From positions 992,001 through 1,056,000 of the forward strand of contig RCSZ01000013.1 in NCBI GenBank assembly GCA_014898425.1: a stretch of DNA of 64,000 nt. Direction: 5' to 3'. How positions within the stretch are numbered: the first letter of the stretch is position 1; the number at the start of each line of letters is the position of its first letter. The notes under the pieces were generated by a model. It made no database searches. It saw nothing but the letters and a program-made list of their open reading frames with translations, and was not told the origin of the DNA. A program made the position numbers and the translations under genes. Below, piece by piece: positions 37,601-49,017 of this stretch. Source of the stretch: Botryotinia globosa. Its lineage: Eukaryota; Ascomycota; Leotiomycetes; Helotiales; Sclerotiniaceae.

Positions 37601-38551
37601 TGTGGTTTATAAGTCTTACTATTGAATCGTTTGTGAGAAATTTTGATCATGGCTTTGTAAGAAATTTTTGAGTTACGGATTCGCGGAGGAGATTTTCTCG
37701 AAATGGTGGTGGTTATTTTCAGGGTATAATTTGGGGTTCGGGAGTCTGGGATGTGCGATGAATCGGTTTAGGTTGGGTTTGAGGAGGGGGTGGAGTAGTT
37801 AGTGGATGGATGTTGATGGATTGGAACTTACTTAGTTGTGGTGGTAAATGTAGTGAATGGGTAATCGGATACAAATTAGTAATTGATAGAGTTTAGAGAG
37901 TGCGAGATTGCCTTTCTTTGATGTAAATGCTTGGTAAGACTTTTATCATTATTATCAGATGACAGATATGCATCAGTTTCTTTAAGGCTTATGACTAGAT
38001 GTCTTTTAGGGGGATAAGCGAGTTTAGAGGACAGCAAGGTGTTATCTTTATTCGATCTACAATCACTTAGCTATTATAAACCGTAAAGAGGAAACGAACG
38101 CCTTGAATTTCAAGCTAGCTAACTATCCAGATCAGCTGTTGAGACAAAACTAGCAATTGAATACTAGTGGGATAGTGCCGGTACTTCCGAGGGTGTGTTC
38201 TGTAATGAGAATACTACATGTGCAACGGAAGAGCATGACGAGGAGTTTGATAGGCTCGGCATCGAAGAAAGGTGGAATTAGAGGTTGAGAACAGATATGT
38301 CAACTGATCAATTTAAGCTAATGCGCAGATCCGGGGAATGTCACAAGGATAGCCTTGCGTGGAAAAACCCACGAGAGAAAATCTAAAACGCAGGGAAACA
38401 TCCATATAGAGAATTATCAGTAGTTCACTAGTGAAGGAAAGCTTTAGAATCATGATGCATCATTTTTGGATGTTACAAATCCGTGTATCTTCCATCTAAA
38501 AAGGTATACGTGTATAGTATGTGATTGAAATTCTTACGAATCTCGCCTAAT
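34603..38551. other. Gene-poor DNA with a strongly AT-rich block
   Basis: First part of an 8.9-kb gene desert between convergent genes. About 34980-35850 is extremely AT rich (long runs of TTAATTAA, AAAATT, TATATA). Further on there are G-rich and GAGT repeats (36388-36417) and short AAAATTG triplications (36119-36142). No ORF above ~90 codons looks protein-like. The AT block could be RIP-degraded DNA or simply untranslated spacer. Confidence 0.45.
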
Positions 38552-38838
38552 GCATCCAGCCGAGTTCCGAATCTGGGGCCCCATGAATCGGTTAACGAGC
38601 CGAATCTCTACGATTATAGAAAATTAGATGATCATATCTGTCCTGATCTAGTGATTTCCAATCACTCTAAGTTTAGCATTTTCAACTATCGATTTTGAAT
38701 TGACTGGTTCATCCAGCCGAGTTCCGAACCGCTACTATCTTGAAAAATTCGATGGTCATATTGTTCTGATCGAGTGATTTCCAATGACACTAGGTTTACT
38801 TGGTATGTTTTATCGATTTCAAATCAACTTGATAGTTC
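38552..38838. repeat. Diverged direct duplication of ~130-150 bp
   Basis: CATCCAGCCGAGTTCCGAA occurs at 38553 and again at 38710, and GTGATTTCCAAT follows both (38651 and 38774) with further similarity to GTTTA and TATCGATTT. The first copy has about 35 extra bases holding GGGGCCCC. Confidence 0.75.
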
Positions 38839-39004
38839 AGATTGATTGATTCTTTGGTTCAAAGAGTCACATTTCGTTCAATTGTAGTACTATTGATTCA
38901 GTTAGTAACGATATTTCTAGATTACTACGCTAATTTCTCAAGTCTATAAATACCCGCGTTCTTTCCACATCTTTTACAATTCATCTCAGCATCTTTTCAA
39001 TCAT

Positions 39005-40453
39005 CTCTTCTCATTTATTCAATCATATCTTCAATCATATCTTCAATCATATCTTCAATCATATCTTCAATCATATCTTCAATCATATCTTCAATCATAT
39101 CATTTATCTCATACCATTTATCTCATACCATTTATCTCATATCATTTACCTCATCATTTATCTTCACTATTTACCTTATTATTTACCTTATCATTTACTT
39201 TACTATTTATCTACATCATTTACCTTCATTATTTATATCATCTATCTCTAACCATTTATCTCATACTATTTATCTTCATTATTTACCTCATCATTTATCT
39301 TCATCATTTACCTTACCATTTACCTTATCATTTATTTTACCATTTATCTATACCATTTACTTTCATTATTTATCTTACCATTTATCACCATTTATTCTAT
39401 CATCTATTTGCCATTTATCACTTCCAATTTATCCTATCATTTACCCCTACCATTTATCATTCTCTATTTCACGCCATTTACCCTACCATCTACTTATCAT
39501 TTATTCTACCAGTTATCTCCTACTATCTATATCTTATTTATACATCTATTTACCATATACTCACAACATATCTCACTATCTACATATTATTTATTTTACC
39601 ATTTATCTGTCATTTATTTCGCTATCTACCCCTTACCATATATCTCACCATTTGTCACCATCTAATTACCACCTATCTCTTACTATTTAACCTACCATTT
39701 ATTACCATCTACTTACCATCTACCTCCTCACCATTTATCATCATTTATTTACCATTTATCTATCACCTATCTCACTATTTATCACCATCTATCCACCATT
39801 TATCCACCATTTATTCACCATATATCCCATCATTTATCTCTCACTATCTATCACCTACCATTTATCACCTATCATTTATCTTCTTTCATTTATCTTCTTT
39901 CATTTATCACCTTTCATCTATTCACCATTTATTTCAATATCTATTTCATCATCTATCACCATTTATCCACTATCTATTTATCATTTATTCAACATCTATT
40001 TACCATTTATTTTCTATCTACTCACCATTTACTTCACCATTTATTTCACCATTTATTTCACCATTTATTTCACCATTTATTTCACCATTTATTTCACCAT
40101 TTATTTCACCATTTATTTCACCATTTATTACCATCTATCTCCTATCTTTTACTCCTCACAATTTATCTCACTATCTATATATCATTTATCTTACTATTTA
40201 CAACCATATATATCACTATATATCCCTTACTATTTATTAAGCCATCTATCAAGCCATCTACCAAACCATCTATCAAACCATCTATCAAGCTATTTATCAA
40301 ATCATCTATTCTATTCATCTATTTCATTCATCTACTCATCCATCTACCCATCCATCTACCCATCCATCTACCCATTCATCTACCCATCCATCTACCCATC
40401 CATCTACCCATCCATCTACCCATCCATCTACCCATCCATCTACCCAACCATCT
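39005..40453. repeat. 1.4-kb CATTTAT/CCATCTA satellite-like array
   Basis: Almost 1.45 kb consists of units of 8-13 bp related to (A/C)CATTTATC. Three parts are clean 12-bp arrays: AATCATATCTTC (39019-39100), TTCACCATTTAT (about 40033-40129, eight copies) and CTACCCATCCAT (about 40331-40450, ten copies). In between, units drift in length and sequence. The + strand is nearly free of G. The 85-codon ORF at 39408 is a product of the repeat. Confidence 0.93.
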
Positions 40454-40469
40454 CTTACCACTTATCCAC

Positions 40470-40622
40470 GGATACCTCCCCAGTCGAGATCCTCCTACAC
40501 AACTGGAGAAATAGGGAGAAGCGACAAGCGTCTTAAAGCCCTACGAACGGACACCTCTCCCAGTAGAGATCCTCTTATACGACTGGAGAAACGGGGAGAA
40601 GCGGCGACTGCTTTAAAGCCCC
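40470..40622. repeat. Direct duplication of ~73 bp next to the array
   Basis: 40470-40542 and 40549-40622 align over most of their length (GAGATCCTC, ACTGGAGAAA, GGGAGAAGCG, TTAAAGCCC shared) with scattered substitutions. The period is about 79 bp. Confidence 0.8.
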
Positions 40623-43460
40623 TCAACAATTTTGTTGTTCTTTTTTTTTTCATCTGGAGATAGTTGGATATCACGCTTGAACTATGCGGGACCAATGGGG
40701 ATAAGATGGTGTATAGAATAAGCCTAGCATAATAGGATTGTCATGAGTCGGTTGGAATATATTTGATCTTCACTTTGCTATATGATATGGTGATTATGGC
40801 GACGAGAAAAAAGACAAATGCCATTTCGATTGATTATGATATCTAGCACTACTTAACGTAGAATTCAAGTACATCGATATGTACTCGTTACTTCAGAGAC
40901 TGTGATAAATATCCGCAGATAAAATTCCAATGGAAAAAGGTATGAGAAACAAAAAGAAGAAGGATTTCATTCTCATAGCGGAAAGCTATAGTGTTATGCA
41001 TAAGTGTGAAAGTCCTTATCTTTCACATTCATCAATCAATCTCAGATAAAGCACCTCCTATTCCAATTATCGTGTACTGAATAACAATACACTCCCCCAC
41101 CTTTCGCCCCCTCGTCACACAATAATATCCAAAGTCTCCGCTACATATCTCACCTGAAGGAGACCTTGCTCATTGAGCACCGATGGCGGATGTAATATCA
41201 CCTAATATAATCCCCAAAAGGCTAAGGGCCCGTTCGAATCGATTTTTTAATTTGTTGACAAAATAATTTATTGATTAATAATTTAGTTTAAATTTCATAG
41301 ATCTATAAAATATAGAATAACAAATATTATCAAATATTATCAAATACTAATAAAAATTGCATTATAGATTTGATAAAACTTAACAAGATTATTATACAAA
41401 TTTTCAAAATTTATAAATTCACATTTTATAGTTTTTTATAACTCAATATAAACATTCAATAAATCACTTTTTCAATTTTATTAATAATATAAATTATTGA
41501 ATAATATTTGTATTTAATAAACATTCATTTAGACCTATATTGCTAACAAATGTAACTCTACATCGCCTAAAAAATCGATCCGAACGGGCCCTAAGCTTGA
41601 GACAGATGAATTCGGATCATCTCTTTCATCGAGGGTAGCCTGTTTATTATGGCAATTATCTCCGTGATCGTAAAGAGTAGCAGGAGGGCTCGAATTATCT
41701 ATTCGATTATCCCAACTTTCTTTTCTCTTGTTGAAATTAGACAGTCGCCGGGATCCCTTAAGAATGGGTGAACCATCACGCACAGCTATACCAATCGACC
41801 AGCGACAGTCAAGATGTTATTGCGGCGATCGTCAGATTCAATCGCAGGTGTGCCGTTCCTATCAAGTATCGCATTTGTGTCGTCAGGTGCAGTTGGATTC
41901 TATGATATAGAGAATGTTAAAATGCACTTCCACTTTTCCTGTCTGTAACACAGTCAAATGATGGGAGAGAACAAAACTAACCAACCAAAATGGTATGGCA
42001 TCCAGCTTCTTCCAAAGTTGCCAGTCCTTGAAAGATGTGAATGGTAAGTAATTTTCTCAAAAGTCTTAGTTGAATTTATTTGACCGCGTGAATATATAAT
42101 ATCAGGATAATGTCCATTTCAGAGGTAGCTATTTCCAGAGTGGCATTCAATTAATTGGAATGACCATCTGATTGTAGGTCCGATATCACATCATGTCTAC
42201 TCTGCATCATTACGCAAGAACGAGTGGTCATCAAACTCTAAAGCTCCTTATCCTGTCTCATCCACCCATTCCTTCTTTGTGTGAAGAAGGCGTAGCTGAG
42301 CCTCGGTACTTTGGGGGCGGGAAAGATTCCAACAGAGTAGTTGTAGCCTATGCAGACTTTCGAAAGATAATCACAATAAAATACAATTCAGTTGACTTCA
42401 ATGATTCCTTAGAATGGTATAAGATAGTATGAAGAGCATGCAATTAATCATGGGATAAATCCATGTCCCGAGGATGAATGATAGTGTTGTCAAGTGTACG
42501 TACGATATGCTTGAATGTGAAAGCGAAATGAGGATTAGTGATTGAACACTGAGTTATCTTCGTAAATGTTGAGGAAAATACTGAGTACCTGACTTGAACG
42601 CACAATTTACAACGATAAGTGAAGTAAGTCATACCATTGATTTTGGACAGGTTGACATATCTGATGGCGATATAAAAGTGTTGATCCTTCACCATTTCCT
42701 GATACGGCGGCCTACCTACGTAAGATCATTGTGCAACAGACAGTTGTATTACACGCAGCCCCTAGCCGAGCCCTACGAACGCTACATAAAATCTTCGTGA
42801 TACATCGAATTCATGGCCGAGACAAATTTAGTTCAACCAAGGACTCATTATCCGCACATGACATCATGGATTCCAGTGGACTTCAAGAACACAGGTGGAT
42901 AATCATAGCGAGCATAAGAAAGAAAGACACGCAAAATACCGAAGAACTGACTCTATTAAAAAGTCCATTTAAACTAAACGATCACTACTTTCTTGAGTAT
43001 GAAACTTCACACATACGACGTCAATATTGACTGAAATTTTTGTAGAATTGAAGCTCTACATTCCTTACACTGTATGGTCGAGATCCTCCTCAATTTGTCA
43101 CCAGAGTCCACGTTGATACTATACCGGGGAATTATGCCGATCACGACATGCATAATAATTCACTAAAACAACAAGGTTGTCCATTGGTATTTTCCAGGCT
43201 AACAGCGATGTATCATGTTGACCGTTTATGTCAACCCGGTCAATTGCATTGGAAAATTCGAGAAAGCATACAATGTGCAGACGATTTGACTCTGGTTCCA
43301 TCATGACCATATATAAATAATGCTGACATAACCTGGATCGGAACACCTCAAGTTGATACTAGTCGAAATCGGAACGAACCTGTAGCTGGAATAAAAAAAA
43401 TAGGTGAAAGATTTGGGTATAGGGGATGGTACTTGAATGAAGTCGATTACGTTCGACATC
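40623..43460. other. Intergenic DNA around the MITE
   Basis: Apart from the MITE at 41226-41591, this stretch holds no recognisable gene. ORFs at 41728-41910, 42193-42432 and 42731-43030 (+) show no known motif, and no splice pattern joins them convincingly. Confidence 0.4.
41226..41591. mobile_element. 366-bp MITE, Tourist/PIF-Harbinger-like
   Basis: The ends are inverted repeats of about 24 bp: left begins GGGCCCGTTCGAATCGAT and goes on TTTTTTA; the right end read on the minus strand begins GGGCCCGTTCGGATCGAT and goes on TTTTTTA, with one mismatch. Both sides are flanked by TAA (41223-41225 and 41592-41594), a 3-bp target-site duplication as made by PIF/Harbinger transposases. The interior is very AT rich and has no ORF, so the element is non-autonomous. 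Length, TIR start with GGG and TWA duplication fit Tourist-type MITEs. The low TIR divergence suggests fairly recent movement. Confidence 0.9.
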
Positions 43461-44919
43461 TCAACTGTACTTTGAGAAAGCGAGTGAGGCATTCGTACCA
43501 CCAAAGCCAAAGCTATTAGAGACTGAAACCTTGACTTCTTTTTCTTGTGCCGAAAAAGGGACATAATTGCAATTCATATTCTCATCTGGATTATGTAGAT
43601 TGAGTGTGGGTGGAAGCATGTTCTAGGAAACAGTCAGTAATTAGAAGTTGCATGTGATATCATATTGTACCTCTTTCACAGCCAAGATTGAAAAAATAGC
43701 TTCCACTGCACCAGCGGCACCTAGCAGATGTCCAATAGCACCTTTGGTACTACTGATTGAAATTTGACTTGCGGTATCAAGCCCTTCCTCCCCAAGCATC
43801 AATCTTGTGATAGCAGCATTTTCGGCAGCATCACCTAAAGGCGTACTTGTAGCATGAGCATTGATGTAGTCAACTTCTCGAGGTGAAATTCCAGCATTCT
43901 TGAGCGCTCTCTTCATCGCCAAGAATGCACCAGCTCCATCTTCTTTTGGAGCAGTAATATGATGTGCATCACCACTACAACCGTATCCACGTATTTCGGC
44001 ATATATTTCAGCTCCGCGAGCTTTAGCATGTTCCAATTCCTCCAGAACAACAACTCCAGCACCTTCTGCAATAACAAAACCACACCTATCTCGATCGAAA
44101 GGACGGGATGATGATTCGGGGTTGTCATTATATTTCCGAGCGAGTGAACGAGCTTTAGCAAAGCCGGCAAAAGCTAATGGATGTATACAAGACTCAGAAC
44201 CACCAGCTACCATCACATCTGCATCTCCAAAAGCGATAAATCGAGATGCATCGCCAATTGCATGTGCGCCAGTTGTGCAAGCGGTTGTGACTGCATGATT
44301 CGGACCTTCAAACCCATATTTCATTGATATATGACCTGCCGCGAGATTTATGAGGAGTTTTGGTACGAAGAAAGGGGATACTGATTTGTAGCCCTATAAA
44401 AATCTCAATTAATATTTTAATTACAAAAAGAAGATGGATTACCATTCTAGAGTAATTGTTGCTAGCAGTATAAAGCTCATCCAACCCCCCAATACCACTA
44501 CCAAGGCAAACACCAGTAGACTCTTTATCCTCTTGTTTTTGTGGTTTCCATCCCGCATCCTGAAGTGCCATTTCCGTAGCTGCTATTGCATATTGTGTGA
44601 ATTTGGCCATTCGTGAATCTTCTCCTCTCTCTAACCAATCTGAAGCTCGCCATGAATCTTTCGCATCGTTACCAGATGGAACAAGACCAGCTATTGTGCT
44701 AGGAAGACTCTCTCGCTGTGAGGCTTCGAAATAATTCGTGGGTAGCGAAACTATACCGCAATTTCCTGCGAGAAGACGGCTCCATGTAGGTCGAATTCCT
44801 ACACCCAGTGGTGTTATGGCTCCAAGGCCTGTTATTACAACGCGTCGCATGATTGAAGCATCCATCATGATGATATCGCGGGGATTGATTAAATTGCATG
44901 AAAGCCGACGCGGCCGCAT
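43461..44919 (-). CDS. CEM1: Mitochondrial 3-oxoacyl-[ACP] synthase (KAS)
   Basis: Three exons, 44919-44443, 44393-43671 and 43622-43461, with two introns of 48-49 bp (GTAATC..TAG; GTACAA..TAG), giving 453 aa. It is a condensing enzyme of the type II fatty acid pathway, which in fungi works in mitochondria and supplies the octanoyl precursor of lipoate. Motifs: [15 protein letters not shown] at the N-terminus; nucleophile Cys198 in [12 protein letters not shown]; His339 in [12 protein letters not shown]; His381 in [16 protein letters not shown]; and the C-terminal [12 protein letters not shown]ly loop. The 24 residues before RRVV include several Arg and could target mitochondria; a start at the Met 23 codons later is possible. 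Length fits the KAS I/II family, so this is not a polyketide synthase fragment. Confidence 0.93.
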
Positions 44920-45765
44920 TGATTAGTAAGCGACTAGTATCCAGACCTGGTGGACGTCAAATTACCTCTCTCGCCTCTCTTGCTATTGAAGACCGGGGCC
45001 ATCTCCTTATTTCAAGAATTCATGTCATGTCTTCAAGTTGCTTACAAGTCCTTTCTTTTGGAAAAGTAAAGCTAGTATTTATGAATTGCGAGTATGAATG
45101 AATATTCTAGCTATAACCAGGCGATTCCCCAATTAGACAATGCTCCAGAGAGGGGAAGTAAACTCGGTGTAAACTATACGCGATGGTAATTTGCACCACA
45201 AGGGAGCCGCGATTCTCATGATTGGTCTCAAAGAGGCAAGGTGTATGAAGACATATCATAATCTTATCACAAAGATATCTATTCTCATCTTTTTGAACTA
45301 CATATAGAACTGAGCTTGTCTATTATAACCAATCATCATAAAATAAATACACCTGACCAAGATACTAGGCCCATCACGACCTAGATTTCCTAGTCAAGAA
45401 GTCTAATCATATGGGCTAGGCATCTCACGATGACCAATCGAAGTACATTACCCCCTCAAGGGGATCACATAGAAAAAATTACATAATCAATTTTAGAATT
45501 TGTCATTAAAGTGAGGTTATTTGCATATCATTGACACATATATATATTGTCACATCACGATTAATCACGTATATCATCATCGAAGACAGCAGTGTTGGCA
45601 ATTTATTTGTTATTTTGGTTCACACGAGCGCCATTCGGCCAAGCGAGTAGGGAAACCCCATCTTGATGGGGAAACCTAAACGACTCGTCTATGTGAAGAA
45701 AGTCAAAAACATGCAAGCATACAGGTGCGAATAAGCTCGAGATCTATAAAGATACAAGAACAATT
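44920..45765. other. KAS promoter side and spacer
   Basis: Intergenic DNA upstream of the KAS gene. Short + strand ORF at 44898-45101 overlaps the KAS start and has no features. Nothing else seen. Confidence 0.4.
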
Positions 45766-45872
45766 ATTAGAAATGAATAAACAAAAGTAAATACATAGAA
45801 TTGAATACAATGAAGACATAGAAATAATTAGAAATGAATAAACAAAAGTAAATACATAGAATTGAATACAAT
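45766..45872. repeat. 46-bp direct repeat, 61-bp period
   Basis: The segment ATTAGAAATGAATAAACAAA through GAATTGAATACAAT occurs at 45766-45811 and again at 45827-45872 without change, separated by 15 bp. Confidence 0.9.
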
Positions 45873-45876
45873 AAAT

Positions 45877-46103
45877 AAGAAAAGAAAAGGAAAGGAAAGG
45901 AAAGGAAAGGAAAGGAAAGGAAAGGAAAGGAAAGGAAAGGAAGGAAGGAAAGGAAAGGAAAGGAAAGGAAAGGAAGGAAAGGAAAGGAAAGGAAAGGAAA
46001 GGAAAGGAAAGGAAAGGAAAGGAAAGGAAGGAAAGGAAAGGAAAGGAAAGGAAAGGAAAGGAAAGGAAAGGAAAGGAAAGGAAAGGAAAGGAAAGGAAAG
46101 GAA
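45877..46103. repeat. (AAAGG)n pentamer microsatellite, ~220 bp
   Basis: About 44 AAAGG units with a few AAGG interruptions. A long Lys/Gly/Arg/Glu ORF over it reflects the repeat only. Confidence 0.97.
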
Positions 46104-46174
46104 GGTCAGAAAATCAGAAAATCAGAAAATCAAAAAATCAAAAAATCAAAAATCAAAACAAAGCAAGAACACGA

Positions 46175-46819
46175 CTATGCAGAAAAGTACCCATAATCAT
46201 CTTCATCCTCATATTCATGTTCATGTTCATGTTCATGTTCACCTCCATCTACACGTTCATGTTGATCCATCCAGAATTGTTGAATCTCACGAAAGCGTTG
46301 TTCGGCTAGGAGAAATTCGGCCATGGCAAGTTGATCAAGATAATAATCATGGTCGGGACCGTTGTCGCTGGTATTGATCTCGGGGCCGTAAATGTTGTCC
46401 GAAAATTCTTGGATTTGGTGCCAGATAATCAATTCTTCGGGTAAGTAGATCCCCAAAGTTGCTTGCTGACAGAGAGCTTCGAAGAGTTCTTCGTCGACTA
46501 CGACCAATCTGGTTTGTGGAGTGTATGTGGATAGATCAGTGACTCTGGGTTCTTGGGTGCCTCTAGATTGTTGGTTATCTGGGTTGCTTGATTGTTGATG
46601 ATGATGCTGTTGATTGGGAGCTTGATGAAAGTAGTCGTAGGCTGGTTGTGGAGCCGCAGGTTGTTGCGTTGGAGCCCTTGGTGATGGTTGAGGGGGTTCC
46701 ATTGAGAGAAGACGAAGGTGAGCGTCAACTCGGTCTAAGACACTCGCTTCTAGATCAGTGAGTGGGCGTTGGGTGTTGTTAGAGTTGGAAGACATGGTGT
46801 TGTTAGAGTTGGAAGACAT
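46175..46819 (-). CDS. Low-complexity orphan protein (Gln/His- and Asp/Glu-rich)
   Basis: An uninterrupted 214-codon frame. The start MSSNSNNT is duplicated exactly (MSSNSNNTMSSNSNNT), the middle is rich in Pro, Gln and His (QQHHHQQSSNPDNQQS), a more ordered part (residues ~90-190) contains VVVDEELFEALCQQATLGIY and a predicted helix MAEFLLAEQRFREIQQFW, and the tail is HEHEHEHEYEDEDD from GTTCAT hexamer repeats. No domain is recognised. It could be a young, lineage-restricted gene grown from repeats, or not expressed at all. The ordered central part and the length without a stop argue for coding. Flanked by microsatellites on both sides. Confidence 0.5.
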   Translation of the reverse strand: MSSNSNNTMSSNSNNTQRPLTDLEASVLDRVDAHLRLLSMEPPQPSPRAPTQQPAAPQPAYDYFHQAPNQQHHHQQSSNPDNQQSRGTQEPRVTDLSTYTPQTRLVVVDEELFEALCQQATLGIYLPEELIIWHQIQEFSDNIYGPEINTSDNGPDHDYYLDQLAMAEFLLAEQRFREIQQFWMDQHERVDGGEHEHEHEHEYEDEDDYGYFSA

Positions 46820-46852
46820 AATGATGTTAGGAGATATGTTGTTATGTCGTTA

Positions 46853-46915
46853 TGTTGTTGTGGTTGGGTGTTGTGTTGTTGTGGTTGGGTGTTGTGTTGT
46901 TGTGGTTGGGTGTTG
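46853..46915. repeat. 21-bp G/T-rich tandem repeat, three copies
   Basis: TGGTTGGG recurs at 46861, 46882 and 46903 within a 21-bp unit TGTTGTTGTGGTTGGGTGTTG. Confidence 0.85.
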
Positions 46916-47889
46916 GTAACTGGTGGTTGGGTGTGCGAATGGAAGTCTGACTGTGTCTGCTGGAATCAGAAAGAGATTTCTACAGAGGAATTTCGAGCCT
47001 TTTATGTGTTTCTTAACGAACTAATTCATTAGCTTCTCAATCTAAGACGTGAAAAATCTTCTCTTCAGATGATCAAGAAAATCACTAGTATCTCGAAAAT
47101 TCTGCTGGTGCTCTGCTGTAGAATGGAGATCAACATGTACTAGAGATCATGATCCGGAATAGTAATCTATTGACAGTTGATCTTCGCATTTTTAATAGAT
47201 CATTCGGACTGCAGTTTTTTTTCGACTCTAGTCTTGAGATTCTGATGTGACTATGCTGTTGCTGATCTTACAAATTCGTTATTCGATAGTAAATATTAAG
47301 TTAGCGCTTAGAAAAGACCAAATAGTTCAACGTTAAGATTCTTCTGTTCTCATTGCAGTTTATACTCTGAGCTACTGGATGAGCATTCTAGTTCTTTCTC
47401 GGCAAATATCGCAGTCCAATTCTGGATATTCCCGTTTATTCTCTCAATAGACAGTGAAATTATTTCTAATGGGCGTGGCTATGATTGCAATGGTTTCGTG
47501 CAATTTGACTACTGTGCATGTACTATTCAACATCAAGATTTTGCTCATCGTGTCCTCTCTGTATCTCATACTAACTACATCTGGGTGATTTTAGCAAACT
47601 CTCGTTTACAGATTCTCGGTTCTAAACCGTCTACTCAATAGGATTATTGATTCAGTAAATTCAGGAGATAGAATCACTCGGGTAGATTCGAAATCACACA
47701 ACTTCAAGTATACTATTTGACTTATATTATACATTTCAATATCAATAATAATCATCTAGAGTTACACAGCGTCATTTCTAAAACACACTCTTTCGAAGAT
47801 CTTATCTACACTATCGAATGTACCTTACACGCCAGAATATCAGGAGTCACTTGCAAATCCAAATCCTCATCTAGACGGAAGAAGCTTTT

Positions 47890-48350
47890 TTCCCCTCATA
47901 ACTTATGTGAGTCATCTACTAATACACCATACTATTGAATGTCAACAGCTACATCAAATTCTGTCGTTATCTAGGCCCCACAAACTCGGGAACAAAATAA
48001 ACTTTTCTATATACATGCATATGAATCATCTATTAGTGTTGGTATCAACTTGGTTGATATAAGTGTAAGTACTTAGTCCTATATGGTTGTATTCGTTCTT
48101 GATCATTATTATCTATGGGAAGCTAGGTACTAAATATATAGGGAAGCGCTAGCGCGACGCTAGTTAATACAGTGCCCTCTTTGATCACATGATCGATGTC
48201 CCGACAATTAGTGTATCATCTCCTAGCACACTAAGAATCACACCAAAATCTCTATCGTCATCGTGACCAGATATTTTCGGAACAAATCAAACTTTCCACG
48301 TAAACTCAGGTAAATCATCTACTAGTACATCATTCGTCAACACAAACCGG
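47890..48350. repeat. Three degenerate copies of a CATCTACTAGTACA-type unit
   Basis: Around 47909, 48026 and 48305 the sequence reads (G/A)A(G/A)TCATCTA(C/T)TA(G/A)T and continues into a CAAC-containing segment; the preceding 30-40 bp (GGAACAAA(A/T)(A/C)AAACTTT) also match between the last two. Spacing is irregular, so it looks like an old dispersed duplication. Confidence 0.5.
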
Positions 48351-49017
48351 GGACTAGTACATCTATTCTTACATCTTTTCACGATAAGCATCACCAACTC
48401 CCGACTCCGGAACCCAGCTCCGGATTTTCAATACTCACATCCGATACCATCCAATCAAATCTACCCCACCCCCCTTACTCGTAGAAAAACTAGCGTGTCC
48501 TACTGCCACTAACCCCAGACACTAAATTAGTACGCGGGGTAGTGTCCGAAAATTAAGGAATCCATTCAGGAGACCCTCGCTAAAAAAGCTCGTTTTGAGA
48601 AATTAGGAATGTTATGTGAAGAGTCTTAGAGTTGAGATTGATGTCTATATCGGCAAGAACTTGCTATCAAGAAAGGAAATTCGTAAGGCTTGAAAATTTA
48701 TTCATCGATCTAACAAATTTTGTAGGTATTTGTAGATCCCGGATCTTGCGGCAGGAGAAAAAACCTCGTGGGATACTCGAATCCCATAATGTTAGTGTGA
48801 ACAGTGAGCTTGTCAGTCACACCAAAGAACCTAAAATCGAAAATAATAACCTAGATAGACTATAGACTCAGAACCAGATCCCGACAATAAAACATCTAGT
48901 CCCAGATATCGAGATTTTATTAACGCCAAGTGACACGTATACATAGCTTAAACTTTCCGAATCAATCTCTCTTCCTAGCTCGGGGATCCTTCAGATCTCG
49001 GGTATCTGACAGGTCTA

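Noticed and set aside
41535..41783. Minus-strand ORF that reaches into the MITE right end
   Set aside because: It uses the transposon inverted repeat as coding sequence; no homologous motif visible.
45862..46377. 171-codon + strand ORF with KERKGKERK repeats
   Set aside because: It is the AAAGG microsatellite read in frame and then runs antisense into the orphan gene.
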